64,000 nucleotides of DNA, taken from assembly GCA_965153455.1 (NCBI GenBank), contig OZ234493.1:12328213-12392212 (forward strand). The letters run 5' to 3'. The stretch is from Sphagnum compactum. Its lineage: Eukaryota; Bryophyta; Sphagnopsida; Sphagnales. Below the pieces are notes generated by a model. The model ran no database searches and was not told the origin of the DNA. It worked only from the letters and a program-made list of their open reading frames with translations. Shown one piece after another: positions 49,029-60,599 of the stretch; position 1 is the first letter of the stretch; the number at the start of each line of letters is the position of its first letter. The translations under genes were made by a program, and so were the position numbers.

Positions 49029-50020
49029 AATGCTCTCTGATGGGTTTTGAACGCAATTAACTGTCATATAGTAGACAATAGAAAGGCACTCTGTAGTTAG
49101 TTGTAGTAAGGCAAAACTGTCCTTCCAAAATAATTATTGTTACTCTTAGCTCCAAGGCAAAACTTGTCACCTTTCTAATAAGCTGTCATTGAAAGGCAAT
49201 GAATGACTTTGTGGAAATGGAAACCAGAAATTGTATGTTACACACAACTTCACGACACACAATTTTCCTGTGAATTTGTGCAAAGTCCCAACCTATCCAT
49301 CTTCTCTTGTGAGTAATTGATCCACAGAACAATGATCTATACAGGCATTGAGAGCTGCACTAGACACCAAGGCTTCTTCTTTTCACAAGGCCCTTCAAAT
49401 GATTGTCTGCAAGGAGCATCAACTCATTTACAGCACACTTTTAGAAGTGGGTGGAGGCAAAGGTGCAGGATTTTGTCCACAACATTGTGCACTGATCTAC
49501 CATCATTCATCCAATGGTGCAAAGATACACCACTCGTGGATCCTCCTCCTTTTCTTCATCTCATGCACAATTTGGCGTCACCAAAAAGATCTTCGCTTCT
49601 TGAACAATTTGGCAATGGCCATCCCTGCCACATTTTTACACAACAAACAAATTGGGAAGTGAAAAATATACAGTCACAGGTCTGTGAATATCTGAACCCA
49701 GGGTTAATATGGAGACACAGACTTGGCATTCTCAGAAGGAAAGAAGGCGTTATCCTCACATCAATAAAATGCCAGAAATCTCCTCACTGACTCTCATGCC
49801 ATTGACACTATTTGAAAGAGCAACTTTGTAAAGATTTTGTCAACATGATTTCATCAGTCTTCAATTCTCTTCCAATTGGTTGGATGTATTTGACCTACCA
49901 AATCTAATCATTCTGAAGGAAAACCTGGTGCAATGGTCAACCAAATATATGAAAAACATGCAAAATGTCATCTGCAAAACTTTCCATAAATAAGACAGTA
50001 ACATTGACAGATATGGGTTA
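49029..50020. other. Intergenic stretch between convergent genes
   Basis: Holds the 3' ends of the peptidase gene and FLN1. Overlapping + frames at 49317-49790 and 49348-49662 read as protein-like (AALDTKASSFHKALQMIVCK) but match no family I recognise, lack a gene structure, and could be a coding relic. Confidence 0.45.
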
Positions 50021-52706
50021 TCACACCATGGTTGGCTGATACACTTGCTCAGTCAAATTTTGTGCTGCACTTTCAGTGGGATAGCCTCTAATAGCTCCTA
50101 TAGTCCACTGAGCAATTATGCCTGCACAAATAGCAAATCTCAAGGCTTTTTCTAATCTAGTTTGATCATGAAGAAGCTCAGGCTGCGTTGTCAACTTCTT
50201 GATTAAAGCTGCAATAAAAACCAGCACACAGAGAATGTCATTATCACAATGAGTTTGAAACCCAATAATCTGAACAACCTGCCCTCACTCTGAAGTGTTT
50301 TAGAATGTGAACAAACATTCAATGATAACAAGGGAAGGAAGCAATTTACCTGCAACAACAGCATCTCCAGAGCCTGTTCTGTCACAACTGAAAGGAGCAA
50401 GTAAAACATCTTCTGTACCCTCAACTGACCCATGAAAGTCCTGAGTGTAGTAATGTATTCGGTATGTGCCATCAGTCACAAACAGAATGCGAATGTGTTT
50501 GTGCCATAGGGGTGATAATTCCTCTGGCATATAGTGGTACTCATCACGCCCGGGTTTCATCTCTGCTGCAGATTTTGCGTAATATACTGAATGCTGCTGT
50601 CGTTTCCACTCATAAGTCTCTTCCCCCAGCAGGAACTCAAGTTCCTGTTTTGTCAACTCAAACATTGTCGATTTCTCCCACACTGGTTGAATTGCACTCC
50701 ATGTCTCATCCCGTGACTTCCAGTAAGGAAGTGGAAGGTTTAGATCAAAAAAGACATCGGCACGTTTCTTTCGGGCTCTATTAATGGCAGATATGAGTGT
50801 TGACCGTAGAGGCTCATATGTAAGGCTGATGGAACTGCACTGAAGTAGGCAAGCCTGGAAGAAAACACCAACCAGATTGAAACAGTTCAAATATGTCTCC
50901 AGCAGTCTTACCCTCAACTTTGGTTTCTGAATCCAAAACCGCATCTCCAAAAACCTATTCTGGTGACCAATCACAGTAAGAACTGAGAAAACCCCAAAAT
51001 CATCGTCCACATGGCATGTAATTACAGAGAGAGGCACTGAATCTGCTGCAACCATGAATTACCTCCTTTATAATGTCAAGATTAACTTCGGTTAGCAAAA
51101 GACATGCCTCCGCACTTGGCTTCTCACAAACCATTTTGGTGCCTGCACCTGCCCCACAAGTGAGTCGCATCCAGGACACTCCAGTGTCTACATCAGGGTC
51201 GAATTTTACACCCCGTGTCTGAACACGATTGATGTTGAGTGTTAATACCAACTTGTGCCCAAATTCATCATCTCCCACCTTTTAGAAACAAACACCAAGG
51301 TTGAGCATTAGTCAAGAGTCTTATTAACCACTAATTCCCAGCCAATTTCACAACAAAATTGTCAAGCCCTTCACTCTATCCATCCTCAGCCCAAAAAACC
51401 ATGTAGCTGAGCTTTACACATGGGGATGAAATTGCTTTACCTTGCCCACAAAGGCAACACGGCCACCCAATCGAGCCAATGCAATAGCAACATTTGCAGC
51501 AGAACTTCCAGGCGCTCGGACAAATTCAGGAGGGCTCCATTGTAGGCCTTTCCAGGAGGAATAGATCTCGGGATCCATTTGTCGGTCACTCACCCTAACT
51601 GTCGGAACAAACTCATGAAGGGCTTCTCCAAAACAGCACACAAGGGGAGGCCAGTCTTTTTCCTCCTCATTATCATTGTCTTCCTCATCTTTGACTGTTT
51701 CTTCTGGTTCCTTCAATTTGGTCTTTGCTCTCTTTCTGTGAGCACCAACTGTTGCTGTCCCTGTTTTCGCCAGCGAAGAATTCAACCCACTCAACCTTAA
51801 GAGAGAAGAAAAAGACAACACCCAAATTCAACAGGAAGAATTTCAACAACACCATGAGAATCTTCAGGCGATTGTAACACTCTAATCATTTTCAAATGGC
51901 ACAATGTTTAGGGCTTCAAACTTAATACCCATGTTTGGGAAGCTTTGAAATTTCAGAACGTCCTATATAAGCAAACAAAAGAATCACCAGAAGAGAACCC
52001 TAAACCCTAAACCCACCTGAAGCATCATTAGCTGCCTTCACAGCCTTCACTACAAGATTTGGACTGCACTTGAGGTTAGGATTATAGAAAGTACAGAGCA
52101 CTCCTGGGGTTTTCAGATCACACACCAACTGCACAAAACAAGTACAAATTAGTGAACAAAATGCATACACCACGTGTTGGGTAATCCCTCTGTTGAGATC
52201 TTTTGTTACATACACTGTAAGCACAACATTGCACCATTTGCTTTTCAAGCATACAAGGGAGTGAAAGACGTGTGTCTAACTTTGTCAAGAGTATAAAGGG
52301 CATAAAGAACAAAGACCAAGCACGAAATTCTCTCTGTTAAGAAAGCTCCAGGTGGTTTAGGGTTTAGGGTTTAGGGAAAGATTGGCATGCTCTAGACAAA
52401 CACAGACCTAAGGAGGAAGATGGAACATCTCTGTGGCATTCTTTCGACTGCATGAAACAAAAATGGGTACAGAAAAAACTGCAGCAAACAAACATTGCGA
52501 AATGCAAATTCTTATCAGACATGGGTCCAAGCCCTTCGCCGCCCCAAGGAAGCTCCGCCTACTTTATTTTCCGTGGATTGCACCCAAAAGAAGATAACCT
52601 GAGTGCCCAAGATGCCTACCTTCCGAGAGAAGAGCTCGGAATGAGATTTGATCACAACCTGACCCGCAAATGTGGAGCTACTGATGATGGCCGATGCAGT
52701 CGCCAT
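50021..52706 (-). CDS. FLN1: Fructokinase-like protein 1, chloroplastic (pfkB family)
   Basis: Six exons (transcript order): 52706-52620, 52128-52013, 51795-51441, 51278-51063, 50854-50350, 50208-50021, giving 488 residues. The start [15 protein letters not shown] is a transit-peptide-like Ser/Thr/Ala-rich leader. An upstream in-frame Met at 52781 is less likely. An acidic linker (~90-108) precedes the pfkB core: [63 protein letters not shown], and [11 protein letters not shown] (416-426), with Asp422 at the catalytic position. It ends [19 protein letters not shown], as in FLN1. Family knowledge: FLN1 is a plastid nucleoid protein associated with the plastid-encoded RNA polymerase and needed for chloroplast transcription, not mainly a sugar kinase. 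The exon 2/3 junction is the weak point: only donor TGG|GTTTAG keeps the frame, and CAG|GTGGGT four bases upstream would cause an immediate stop. Confidence 0.93.
51996..52019. repeat. Left arm of an inverted repeat over the FLN1 exon-2 donor
   Basis: On the gene strand it reads CAGGTGGGTTTAGGG followed by more TTTAGGG. It spans the end of exon 2 and both candidate donors. Its complement, with one base missing, is at 52349-52371. Confidence 0.9.
52349..52376. repeat. (TTTAGGG)3 and right arm of the inverted repeat, FLN1 intron 1
   Basis: CAGGTGG at 52349-52355 is followed by three perfect TTTAGGG at 52356-52376. On the gene strand this reads (CCCTAAA)3 then CCACCTG. Telobox motifs of this type are common in plant gene 5' regions. 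Here it is also complementary to the exon-2 donor. Confidence 0.92.
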
Positions 52707-52788
52707 TACTGGAAAAGAAAAAAAACACACCCAACACGGTTCACCCTTTCCTTTTCTTTCCTTCTTTCTTTCTCGCAACAAATCACAA

Positions 52789-52940
52789 GATTGTAATCAT
52801 GTTTGAATCAGTGGAATGGTAATCCTTGAAGGTGAAGAGTTGGATCCCCCAAAGCACTGTAGGTAGGAGCAAAAAGATTGCAATCATGTTTGAATGAGTG
52901 GAGTGGTAATCTCGGAAGAGAAGAGTTGGATCCAAAACCT
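52789..52940. repeat. 87-bp tandem duplication upstream of FLN1
   Basis: GATTG(T/C)AATCATGTTTGAAT at 52789 recurs at 52876, and each copy leads to AGAAGAGTTGGATCC or AAGAGTTGGATCC. It lies 80-230 bases upstream of the FLN1 start codon, so it is within the likely promoter or leader. Confidence 0.85.
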
Positions 52941-55900
52941 TGAAACTTGAACTCTGGTTCGGTATTAATTAATTCTCAAAAGAGAATGTTGAAAAAACAC
53001 GAAGGAAGTTTGTCTAAATTTTGGAGAACGTACATTAGCATTCAACGGGGGATGAAACTCAGAAACCCATCAATTTTTTGTGGTAAACTGAGTTTCATCC
53101 TGTCTTTCCTGTCTTTTCCTGAGCGCCTCTACTGCTGCTACATATATTTTCACTGCTCCTAACTATACAATTACTATAATTAGTCTCGAACCTTGTGCAT
53201 TAAATGCTGAGTATCAGCATTTCATACTGGGTTGCAACATTTCATACTGAGACTTATTAAAATGTCTCTACTTTGCAGATACCACTGAAAGAGGGGGTAT
53301 GGGGTGAAAGGAGGCCCAAAGACAGAGTGGAGGGTAACTTTACGGATAAGTCTGATAACATAAGCATTGATGCCTGACCCTTTTTGGAAAAAGAAATAAA
53401 TAGTTTGACAATTTTTGTCGATTGTGAGTAGTGGTGGGTAAAATAGTTGCAAATTGCAATCAAGAATTAGGATTTGCATTTTGATAAACAATTGGTAATT
53501 TTTGGAAGGTAAAAAGTTCATCAAAAATTTTGGATAATTGCAAATCACAAATAGAATTAGGGTTTTCTCTTCATATCATTCCTTGTGAGGAGGTCTTGAA
53601 ATCAGCTGCAACATTCCTAGTGATAAGATATGCTATACAATGATGCAAATGATTCCTAGGTTGCAACGTTCCTATTGATAAGATATGGTGTACAATGATG
53701 TGAATGACTCCTAGACTATGTTTATACAATGATGTGAATGATTCTTAGACTATGTTTGGCAATGTTGTTTTTTCATTCTGTTTTTGCTTGCCAAACTTTT
53801 GTTTTTCGAGGATTAAATCCAGAGTTTTTTTTCACAGATATGACATCAACCAAAACTATTCATGAGCATACCCTTGTAACAAGGGATGGTCGGCTTTAGC
53901 CACATAAACTAACAAGCTCTAGCAAGACTTGGAGCAATGATGGTAGCTTGTGAGTAGATGAATGTCAAGAGATGAACCTAAAGAGATTTTTTTGGAATAT
54001 TCATTCACATATATAAAATATTTCTGAAAATATTTTCCACATCAAAAGAATATAAGATGATGTGAACAAATATTTTGTCGTGTGGCAATGTTTTGAACAT
54101 GGATGAAACTTGGAATGGATGAAATATGGGATGGGTTGAAAATTTAAAATGGATGAAAGGTGATTTGTAATCATTAAGTACATAACACAAACCATCTTAC
54201 TTTCAAGATTTATTTCGGGTTGGATGCATTATATTTCAAAAATAAACAACATAAGTCAAATGATACCCTTGCACTTCACATTCATAAGCAAAACCAAACA
54301 ATAGAACAAAAGACAAATGTGAATAAATATATTGTAATGTCCATCTGCTAAAAGTAGAATAAGTTTTTACACACTTCCCCACATTTGTGGGTGAAAATAC
54401 AATGTTTGCATTGCTTCTAACATGGTCGGTGGACATCACCATCGACATCCAATCCAGTGTTGATCTAAGTGAAAGTTGTATCAATTCAAAATTGAAAGAA
54501 GTTAACACAATTATGTGTATGGGAATCCCTTTCTAATGTTGAAGGAAGAATTTTCAATTGTTTGTGAATTTAAAAACCTCTTCACCTTCCAAATGTAGTA
54601 TCATTGATATAAAAGAAAAGTTCATGGCATATTTTGTGACAACAACTACCATTTGCAACGGGTTGCCAAAGGCACTAGAACTCTATGCAAACAAAGTTCA
54701 TTGTTATGTGGTCCTTGTCCATATATGGACCACCCCTCAAATACTCCTTGTACAAGGATATTTACCTAAAAGATCACACATAGTTATCAAAAGTGGCATT
54801 GTGTAAATAGGAACCCCTTTTCTTGAATTGTTGCAATGAAATGTTATAGACCATTTTTGACAAATTATAAGTCGACATGTCCACGAGAACTTCAATTTAA
54901 AACTTTTACAAGCATGTGAAATAAGATTAATAAATTACAGGTTAAATGAATTATGCATAATGAAATTCAAAACTTTGTGAGGAAAAAAATTACACATAAC
55001 ATGAAACCTCCCCATTATTTGAATGGAAGTGCCAAAAGTTCAACCATTTATTGAGGTCATGGATTGCACTCTCATTGGCAGGCCCAAGGAAAACCACCAA
55101 CACCAAATTGATTTGCAACATATTGAACATCAACCTATTGCATCAATGTGGCATTTTTATATTTGTAACACATCACATTCTGTTGGTCTTGGTACTCATG
55201 TGAGATCAACTATTTCATGTGTTCGTCAAATGACTAGGTCCAATGAAAGAAGCAAGTTTGTTCCTTGTTAACCATTTCCACATTGGGATCTCCAAACCTA
55301 CAAACAATTACAAAGACACTTCAATTTGCCTATGTAATATCTACCATGAATACTTTGAAATTGGTTTCAATGACTCCATATTTGAGCATTTGCCTATTGA
55401 CTCTTATCCATAAGACACATTGAACTTGTGTAGTTTTTATTATATGTTATAGACAATGATGGTCATCACTTTGCAGTAAACGAGGTTGCAAATGTGGCAC
55501 ACCATGGTGGTCCATTCTTCTACATGTTTAACATTATCAAACATCATCCATACATTTTGCAAGCTACATTAGCCTCACCAAATCCACAAAATTGGCAAGG
55601 CCATCAACGGACATTTTGAAAAAAACCCATTTTCTAACTAAATAGTTGTCTCATAAAACAATTATTTTGAGTATAATCATATCAACTCCTAAACTTTAAT
55701 AAAAGAATGTTATCAATGTAACTTGTGAAGTTATTAGGATTGTGCTTGAATGAAACTATGAAATTGCGAATGTTCGATGAACACAAGGGCATGAACTTGT
55801 CCATCACCTTTTCAAAGTTGTTCGCCCTTCAAAAGCTTGAGAGGATTATCTCCATCTTCATTGAACAAGTGTTGCAACAAAAATGTCTCATTAACAGGCA

Positions 55901-56301
55901 TAGCAACTCTAGAATTTTTATCTTCAAATGTGTGAGAAATCTCCCTTGCAACCAAAACCTTCATGCCTTCCATTGCTCCTTTACACATGCCATCTTGAAC
56001 AAATGAACATGCACGCCAAGATGAATGGTCATTTGCAAATCAATTGCTTGTTGCTTGCTAATCAATCTCGTGACAACTTTGTCCAAATGCAAATTTTCTC
56101 TACTTCGTCTTCTTCTGCTATAAAATTTCTGTTGTAGCAACAATTCTACAAAGATTCATTTGGCGTTGTAGTACACAAAAGAATCCAACTAGGTGGTACT
56201 CGAGATGTTTGTGTCTCTGTTTCTGAGATGTGGAATGGTAGTGACATGAGTGTAAAAAGAGAGCACAACTTCCAACTCTATCTATCTGCAGCGAACAGGA
56301 A

Positions 56302-56340
<39 letters not shown>

Positions 56341-57624
56341 GAAGTCTGTCGTCGCATTCTTGTTTTGCAAAATGCGGCGTGTGAATGACTGGAGCATTTC
56401 ATGGGCAGTTCCTGGAAAGCCAATAGATAGATTCAGCAAACCATTGCACAAAGGATCTACCACAAACTTTTACAGACAATAACACCTAATGTCATCCCTG
56501 ATGAGTTTCTCGGTGGATTTTGGGAAGGCTAGAGATATAATAACCATGTATTTGGTAATGATCACTACATTGGTACTTGTCTGCCACATGATTTCACTTG
56601 ACCTTGTTTCTTCTTCTTCTTCTTCTTCTTCTTCTTCTTTTCAGAACTCCAGATTGGTTCATATACATAAGGAATGTTGGATGGCATCAGTCTCAACTGA
56701 GTACTTGGCAACTCAACAATTTTCATTAGGTTATCCCCTGTATACGAAGAGCACAGTGTCTGACCATATAGCAAAGTGTCTGACATGCGTGGTGATGACC
56801 TATGAAGATTTGTGCTCTTTTTACCATTGTTTTGCCACCATCATGACGATTCTTGTCCTTTCTGTGAGAATCTTAACTACTACCTACTCCTGTCATTCAT
56901 TGTTCTCTTGTTGGGTAGTGGAAGTCAGTACCATTTTCTAGGTTCTGATAGCCTCATGTTCGAGGAGAAGCTAGTTGGAGAAAAGGTTGCCAAGCTTTAC
57001 ATCAAAAATGGACAATGTTGACACTATTTTGGGTGTGGGGGAGATCGAGGGGGAGTGATGCCTGCAGCTACTTCTAGAGCTTTAACTAACCCACTTCTGG
57101 GAGTTTAAAACCACAAATTGTGTGCATTTGGGGTTCAACAATGGTCTTAGGGTTTAGGGTTGAAGATCTCTCCTTGACTTTGGAAATCTTTGTGCCATCC
57201 CTAGGTTTGTGAAAATGGGTTATTGGGGGACCATTCCATCAGATTCCTTTGTTGTGTGAGTGAGCTAGATATTGCCAACTCCTCTCTATTTTTTTCTCGT
57301 TAACAAGACACAGTGAGGTGAGAAAGAGATGGCAGGTTTTGCAAAGTAATGGCTTCTTCTTCTGATAAAATCAGTGCAGGAAGTGCAATTGTTGTGTGCA
57401 GGGAGTAGCCTCTCTCTACAGCAGCACACAGGCATGTCATGGAGACACAAGATGGTCAGGATGTCACTTTTCTGTGTGCCATATCTTTGCAGCATGCCCA
57501 GTAAGTTTTGCAGCAAAACTTGGCTGCAATTCTTCCAAGAGTTCAAGGGATAGAAGCAAAGGCAACACCCAGAGATCATCAGGGTGGTTGTAAGCTTTCA
57601 TGTGTTTCCTGTAACACAATGATG
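52941..57624. other. No supported gene
   Basis: Contains short tandem copies at 53600-53760 (CCTA...GATAAGATATG...TACAATGATG(C/T)(A/G)AATGA), (CT)~15 at 56306-56336, a TTC run at 56607-56638, and TTAGGGTTTAGGG near 57148. A 150-codon frame at 56489-56941 is partly microsatellite. A few words in it (IAKCLTC) recall the retroelement integrase zinc-binding region, but that is too weak to call. Confidence 0.4.
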
Positions 57625-58533
57625 TCTCTTTGACTGTCATGCTTCAAGGATTTGCCATGCATGGATGTGATCAGGAAGCTCTTGCACATTTTGAGCACGT
57701 GTGAAGAAGGTGTAGAGCTTGATACTGTAGCTTTTGTTTGTCTTCTTTTCTGCATGTAGCCATGCAGGCCTAATGTATGAAGGCCTGTGCTACTTTGAAG
57801 TCCATGCCTTCAGTTTACAGTATTGCTGCAACAGGGGAGCATTATGCCTGCGTGGTTGCTCTTCTTAGTTGTGTTGGGCATCTGTATAAGGCAGAAGATA
57901 TGATAAAGAATGTGTTATGGACCAAATGTAGCTGTGTGGAAGGCCTTGCTCAGTGCATGCATGTGGAGATGGGACAACACATTGTGCAGTGAAACAAGTT
58001 CTCCAATTGGAACGTGGAAATGCCTCTGACTCTGTGTTGCTAGCAAACATATATGCTGCTGCTGGCAAGTGGGATCTCAGTGCTAGTATTCAACAGCAGA
58101 GGACGGATGGTGGTGTGAAGAAACAGCTGGATTGCACCTGGATTGAGGTGAATAATGAGGTACATTGATTTGTGGTAGATGATCAAGACCATCCAGAAAT
58201 AGCTGAAATTTATGCAAAACTGAAGAGATTGTCTGGGGAGATGAAGAACGTGGGTTATGCACCAGATACAAAATTTGTGCTACGTGATGTAGATGAAGAA
58301 GAAAGGCAACTTCATTTATGTTACCATAGTGAGAACTGGCCATTGCATTTGGGCTTATCAGCATGCCTCCTGGTATTGTGCTCCACATTCTGAAAAATCT
58401 ACATGTATGTGGAGATTGCCACACCTCCATCAAGTTCATAGCAAAGATAGTTGGAAGATTAATCATAGTAAGAGGTGCCAATCGCTTCCATCACTTTGAG
58501 GATAGTGTTTGTTCCTGTAGAGATTACTGGTGA
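57625..58533 (+). pseudogene. C-terminal part of a PPR-DYW protein gene, decayed
   Basis: Recognisable blocks in successive frames: VMLQGFAMHGCDQEALAHFE (57636-57695), SACSHAGLMYEG (57750-57785), HYACVVALLSCVGHLYKAED (57840-57899), LLANIYAAAGKWD (58039-58077), GGVKKQ...CTWIEVNNEVH, a TGA at 58168-58170, then GYAPDTKFVL, the zinc-site motif HSE (58327-58335), [10 protein letters not shown] (58412-58441) and the terminal CSCRDYW (58510-58530) before TGA. At least four frameshifts and one stop separate them. PPR-DYW proteins act in organelle C-to-U RNA editing, with the DYW domain being the deaminase. This copy is truncated upstream and cannot be made as one protein. Confidence 0.9.
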
Positions 58534-59217
58534 TACCAGGCATTTCATGTTCTTCATGCATTTTGTGTTCTTTTGTTTGAAGCTAGACCTCGGAAGGAAA
58601 TTTTGGGAGGTGCATCCATAAAAGTTACATAGATGATGAAAATAGACTAATTGAAAATGCATTTTTGGGGAATTTTATTTGCAAGTTGATGGTTGTAAGT
58701 TGTACCAAAAGTTAGGGGAGTCAAATGTATTCCCAACACGAATGTAAGGGTTCAGATCATGGAGGAGCATGAAAACTTGAAACAAGAACTTGGAGAAGAT
58801 TAGACATGTATTATTTCAAGGCTACATAAAGATGATTTTGTTATTTATCTATTTTTGAAATGAAGCATTATCTCACCAAGATGAAGATTCATGGCTCGCA
58901 TGTGTGGAAATTTACTTAAGGAAAGAACCCGGAGAAATTTACTTTAATATTTGGAGGGCACCTTATGTTTGTGACTATACCTTAAACCCTGAACCCTAAA
59001 GTTCTTCTAATTGGGGGCAAACATGGTCAGTTTTGGAATAATAGGAAATGAAAATCATAATAAAGTACGAAAGATGTAAAAATGGAAATAACAAGATATG
59101 AAAATTAGCTTCATCCCCAATCTGGGCTTTGCATTGTTCTCATATGCCTGAAGTTTTCAATGCATGTAAAAGTGCTTGTGTGTTGATTTGTTTGGGCTTG
59201 TGTGTAAGAGAAAAATT
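58534..59217. other. No gene seen
   Basis: AT-rich unique sequence with one degenerate CCCTGAACCCTAAA near 58986. Confidence 0.6.
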
Positions 59218-59400
59218 CAAAGCTCCAAGCAACAATGGTGCAAGAGGAAAAGGAGAAAAAAACTCAAAGCTCCAAGCAACAATGGTGTGAGAGGAAAAAG
59301 AGAAAAATTCAAAGCTCCAAGCGACAATGGTGTGAGAGGAAGAAGAGAGAAAAAACTCAAAGCTCCAAGCGACAATGGTGCAAAAGGGAAAAGAGAATTG
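59218..59400. repeat. 45-48-bp minisatellite, four copies
   Basis: CAAAGCTCCAAGC starts at 59218, 59265, 59310 and 59358, each followed by (A/G)ACAATGGTG and a purine-rich AGAGGAAAAAGAGAAAAA segment. A 91-codon + frame of Lys/Arg-rich repeats and a minus frame result from it. Confidence 0.92.
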
Positions 59401-60599
59401 TGTTATGAGAGTTTTATGAGAATGGAAGGATTTAAGCTTTATGAGAAATAATGAGCAAATTGTTCTAAGCATGTAGAATGATTGGTTTCCAGATAGTTGT
59501 GAGGGATTGTTTTATGAAAGTGGCAAGATTGTAAGCATAAGTAAGGAGTTCAAAGTTGTAGCAAGAGGACTTGTGAGGAAGGAGTGAGTGTGGCTAATAG
59601 TGCCTTGTCAATGCAAGTGACTAGTAGAATGGAGGATTCAACACAAAAAAAATTCAACATAAAAGTTGTGTGAAGTTCTCTATTTTGATTAGGATTTCAT
59701 TTGAACTTCCCAATCTCCAAACACCAATAGAAATGGTGTTAGTTGAAAGCTCTTGGGAAGGTGAGGAGATTTTTTTTAATTGACGATCTTTATACCCCCC
59801 ACATTTAGGAGACTTGCCTCTTAATGTTGTGGTCTACATCAATTCTATGTTTGAAATTTTTTAAGATTGTTCAAAAGTTGCTTGGACTTGTCCTAAAGTT
59901 GATTGCCACAAGGTCAACACAAGGTGATTTTCTTGCTCCTCCCTCATCGTAGGTATGTCCATCACAATCTTTAATTCATCAAATCCCAATATGTGAAAAG
60001 ATGCAAGGAGATGAAACTCACAATTATACCCACAAGCATGTTGTTGCCTCCTTTTTCCAATGGTCTAATAATATACAACATATTGCCACTCATGCCCATG
60101 ACCCCATCCATACTATGGTGTCTTTATCAAATAAGCAAAGTGTGGTTTAGGGAATGTAGGTGAGAGTGTGGTTTGGAATGCAAAGACATCATTAAAGTTG
60201 ATCATAGATCATGCCTTCAAATCTTAAAATAAATTGGTAGTGCAAGGTGGTCTATTCAAGCTAGCCTCAAGTTTGAAGTACATTGCTTGAAAGTATGTCT
60301 ACTACTTCCAAGTGACATAAACATCATTGCATATGACTCTGACACCAAATCTTACAAGGATTCTAACTTGATCTTGGAAATCCCTAGGTAGAATGGAACT
60401 TTATGGTAGGTAATTTTTGTATGGTGGAAATTCACTTTCTTTTATGTATAGCCTTAAATGTAGGCTCTATTGGTGGTTATTTATAAAAATATTCCTCTTA
60501 TGAACTTGATATGAAATGAATTGGCTTTGCAAAACTTGAAATGCATCAAATTATTAAGATTTTGTCCCTAGTGATGAAATTTGACCATTTTTAGACCTC
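59401..60599. other. No gene seen
   Basis: AT-rich unique sequence with only short frames. Confidence 0.6.

Noticed and set aside
49317-49790. 157-codon + frame between the peptidase and FLN1
   Set aside because: Two overlapping frames are equally open, and no recognisable domain or splice sites support either. Kept only as an unassigned stretch.
51998-52014. Chromosome end or telomere at the TTTAGGG copies in FLN1
   Set aside because: Only two to three copies inside introns of an intact gene. Short teloboxes are usual in plant genes.
56489-56941. Possible retroelement integrase zinc-binding fragment
   Set aside because: Only IAKCLTC-like words match. The frame includes a TTC microsatellite and lacks the preceding His pair.
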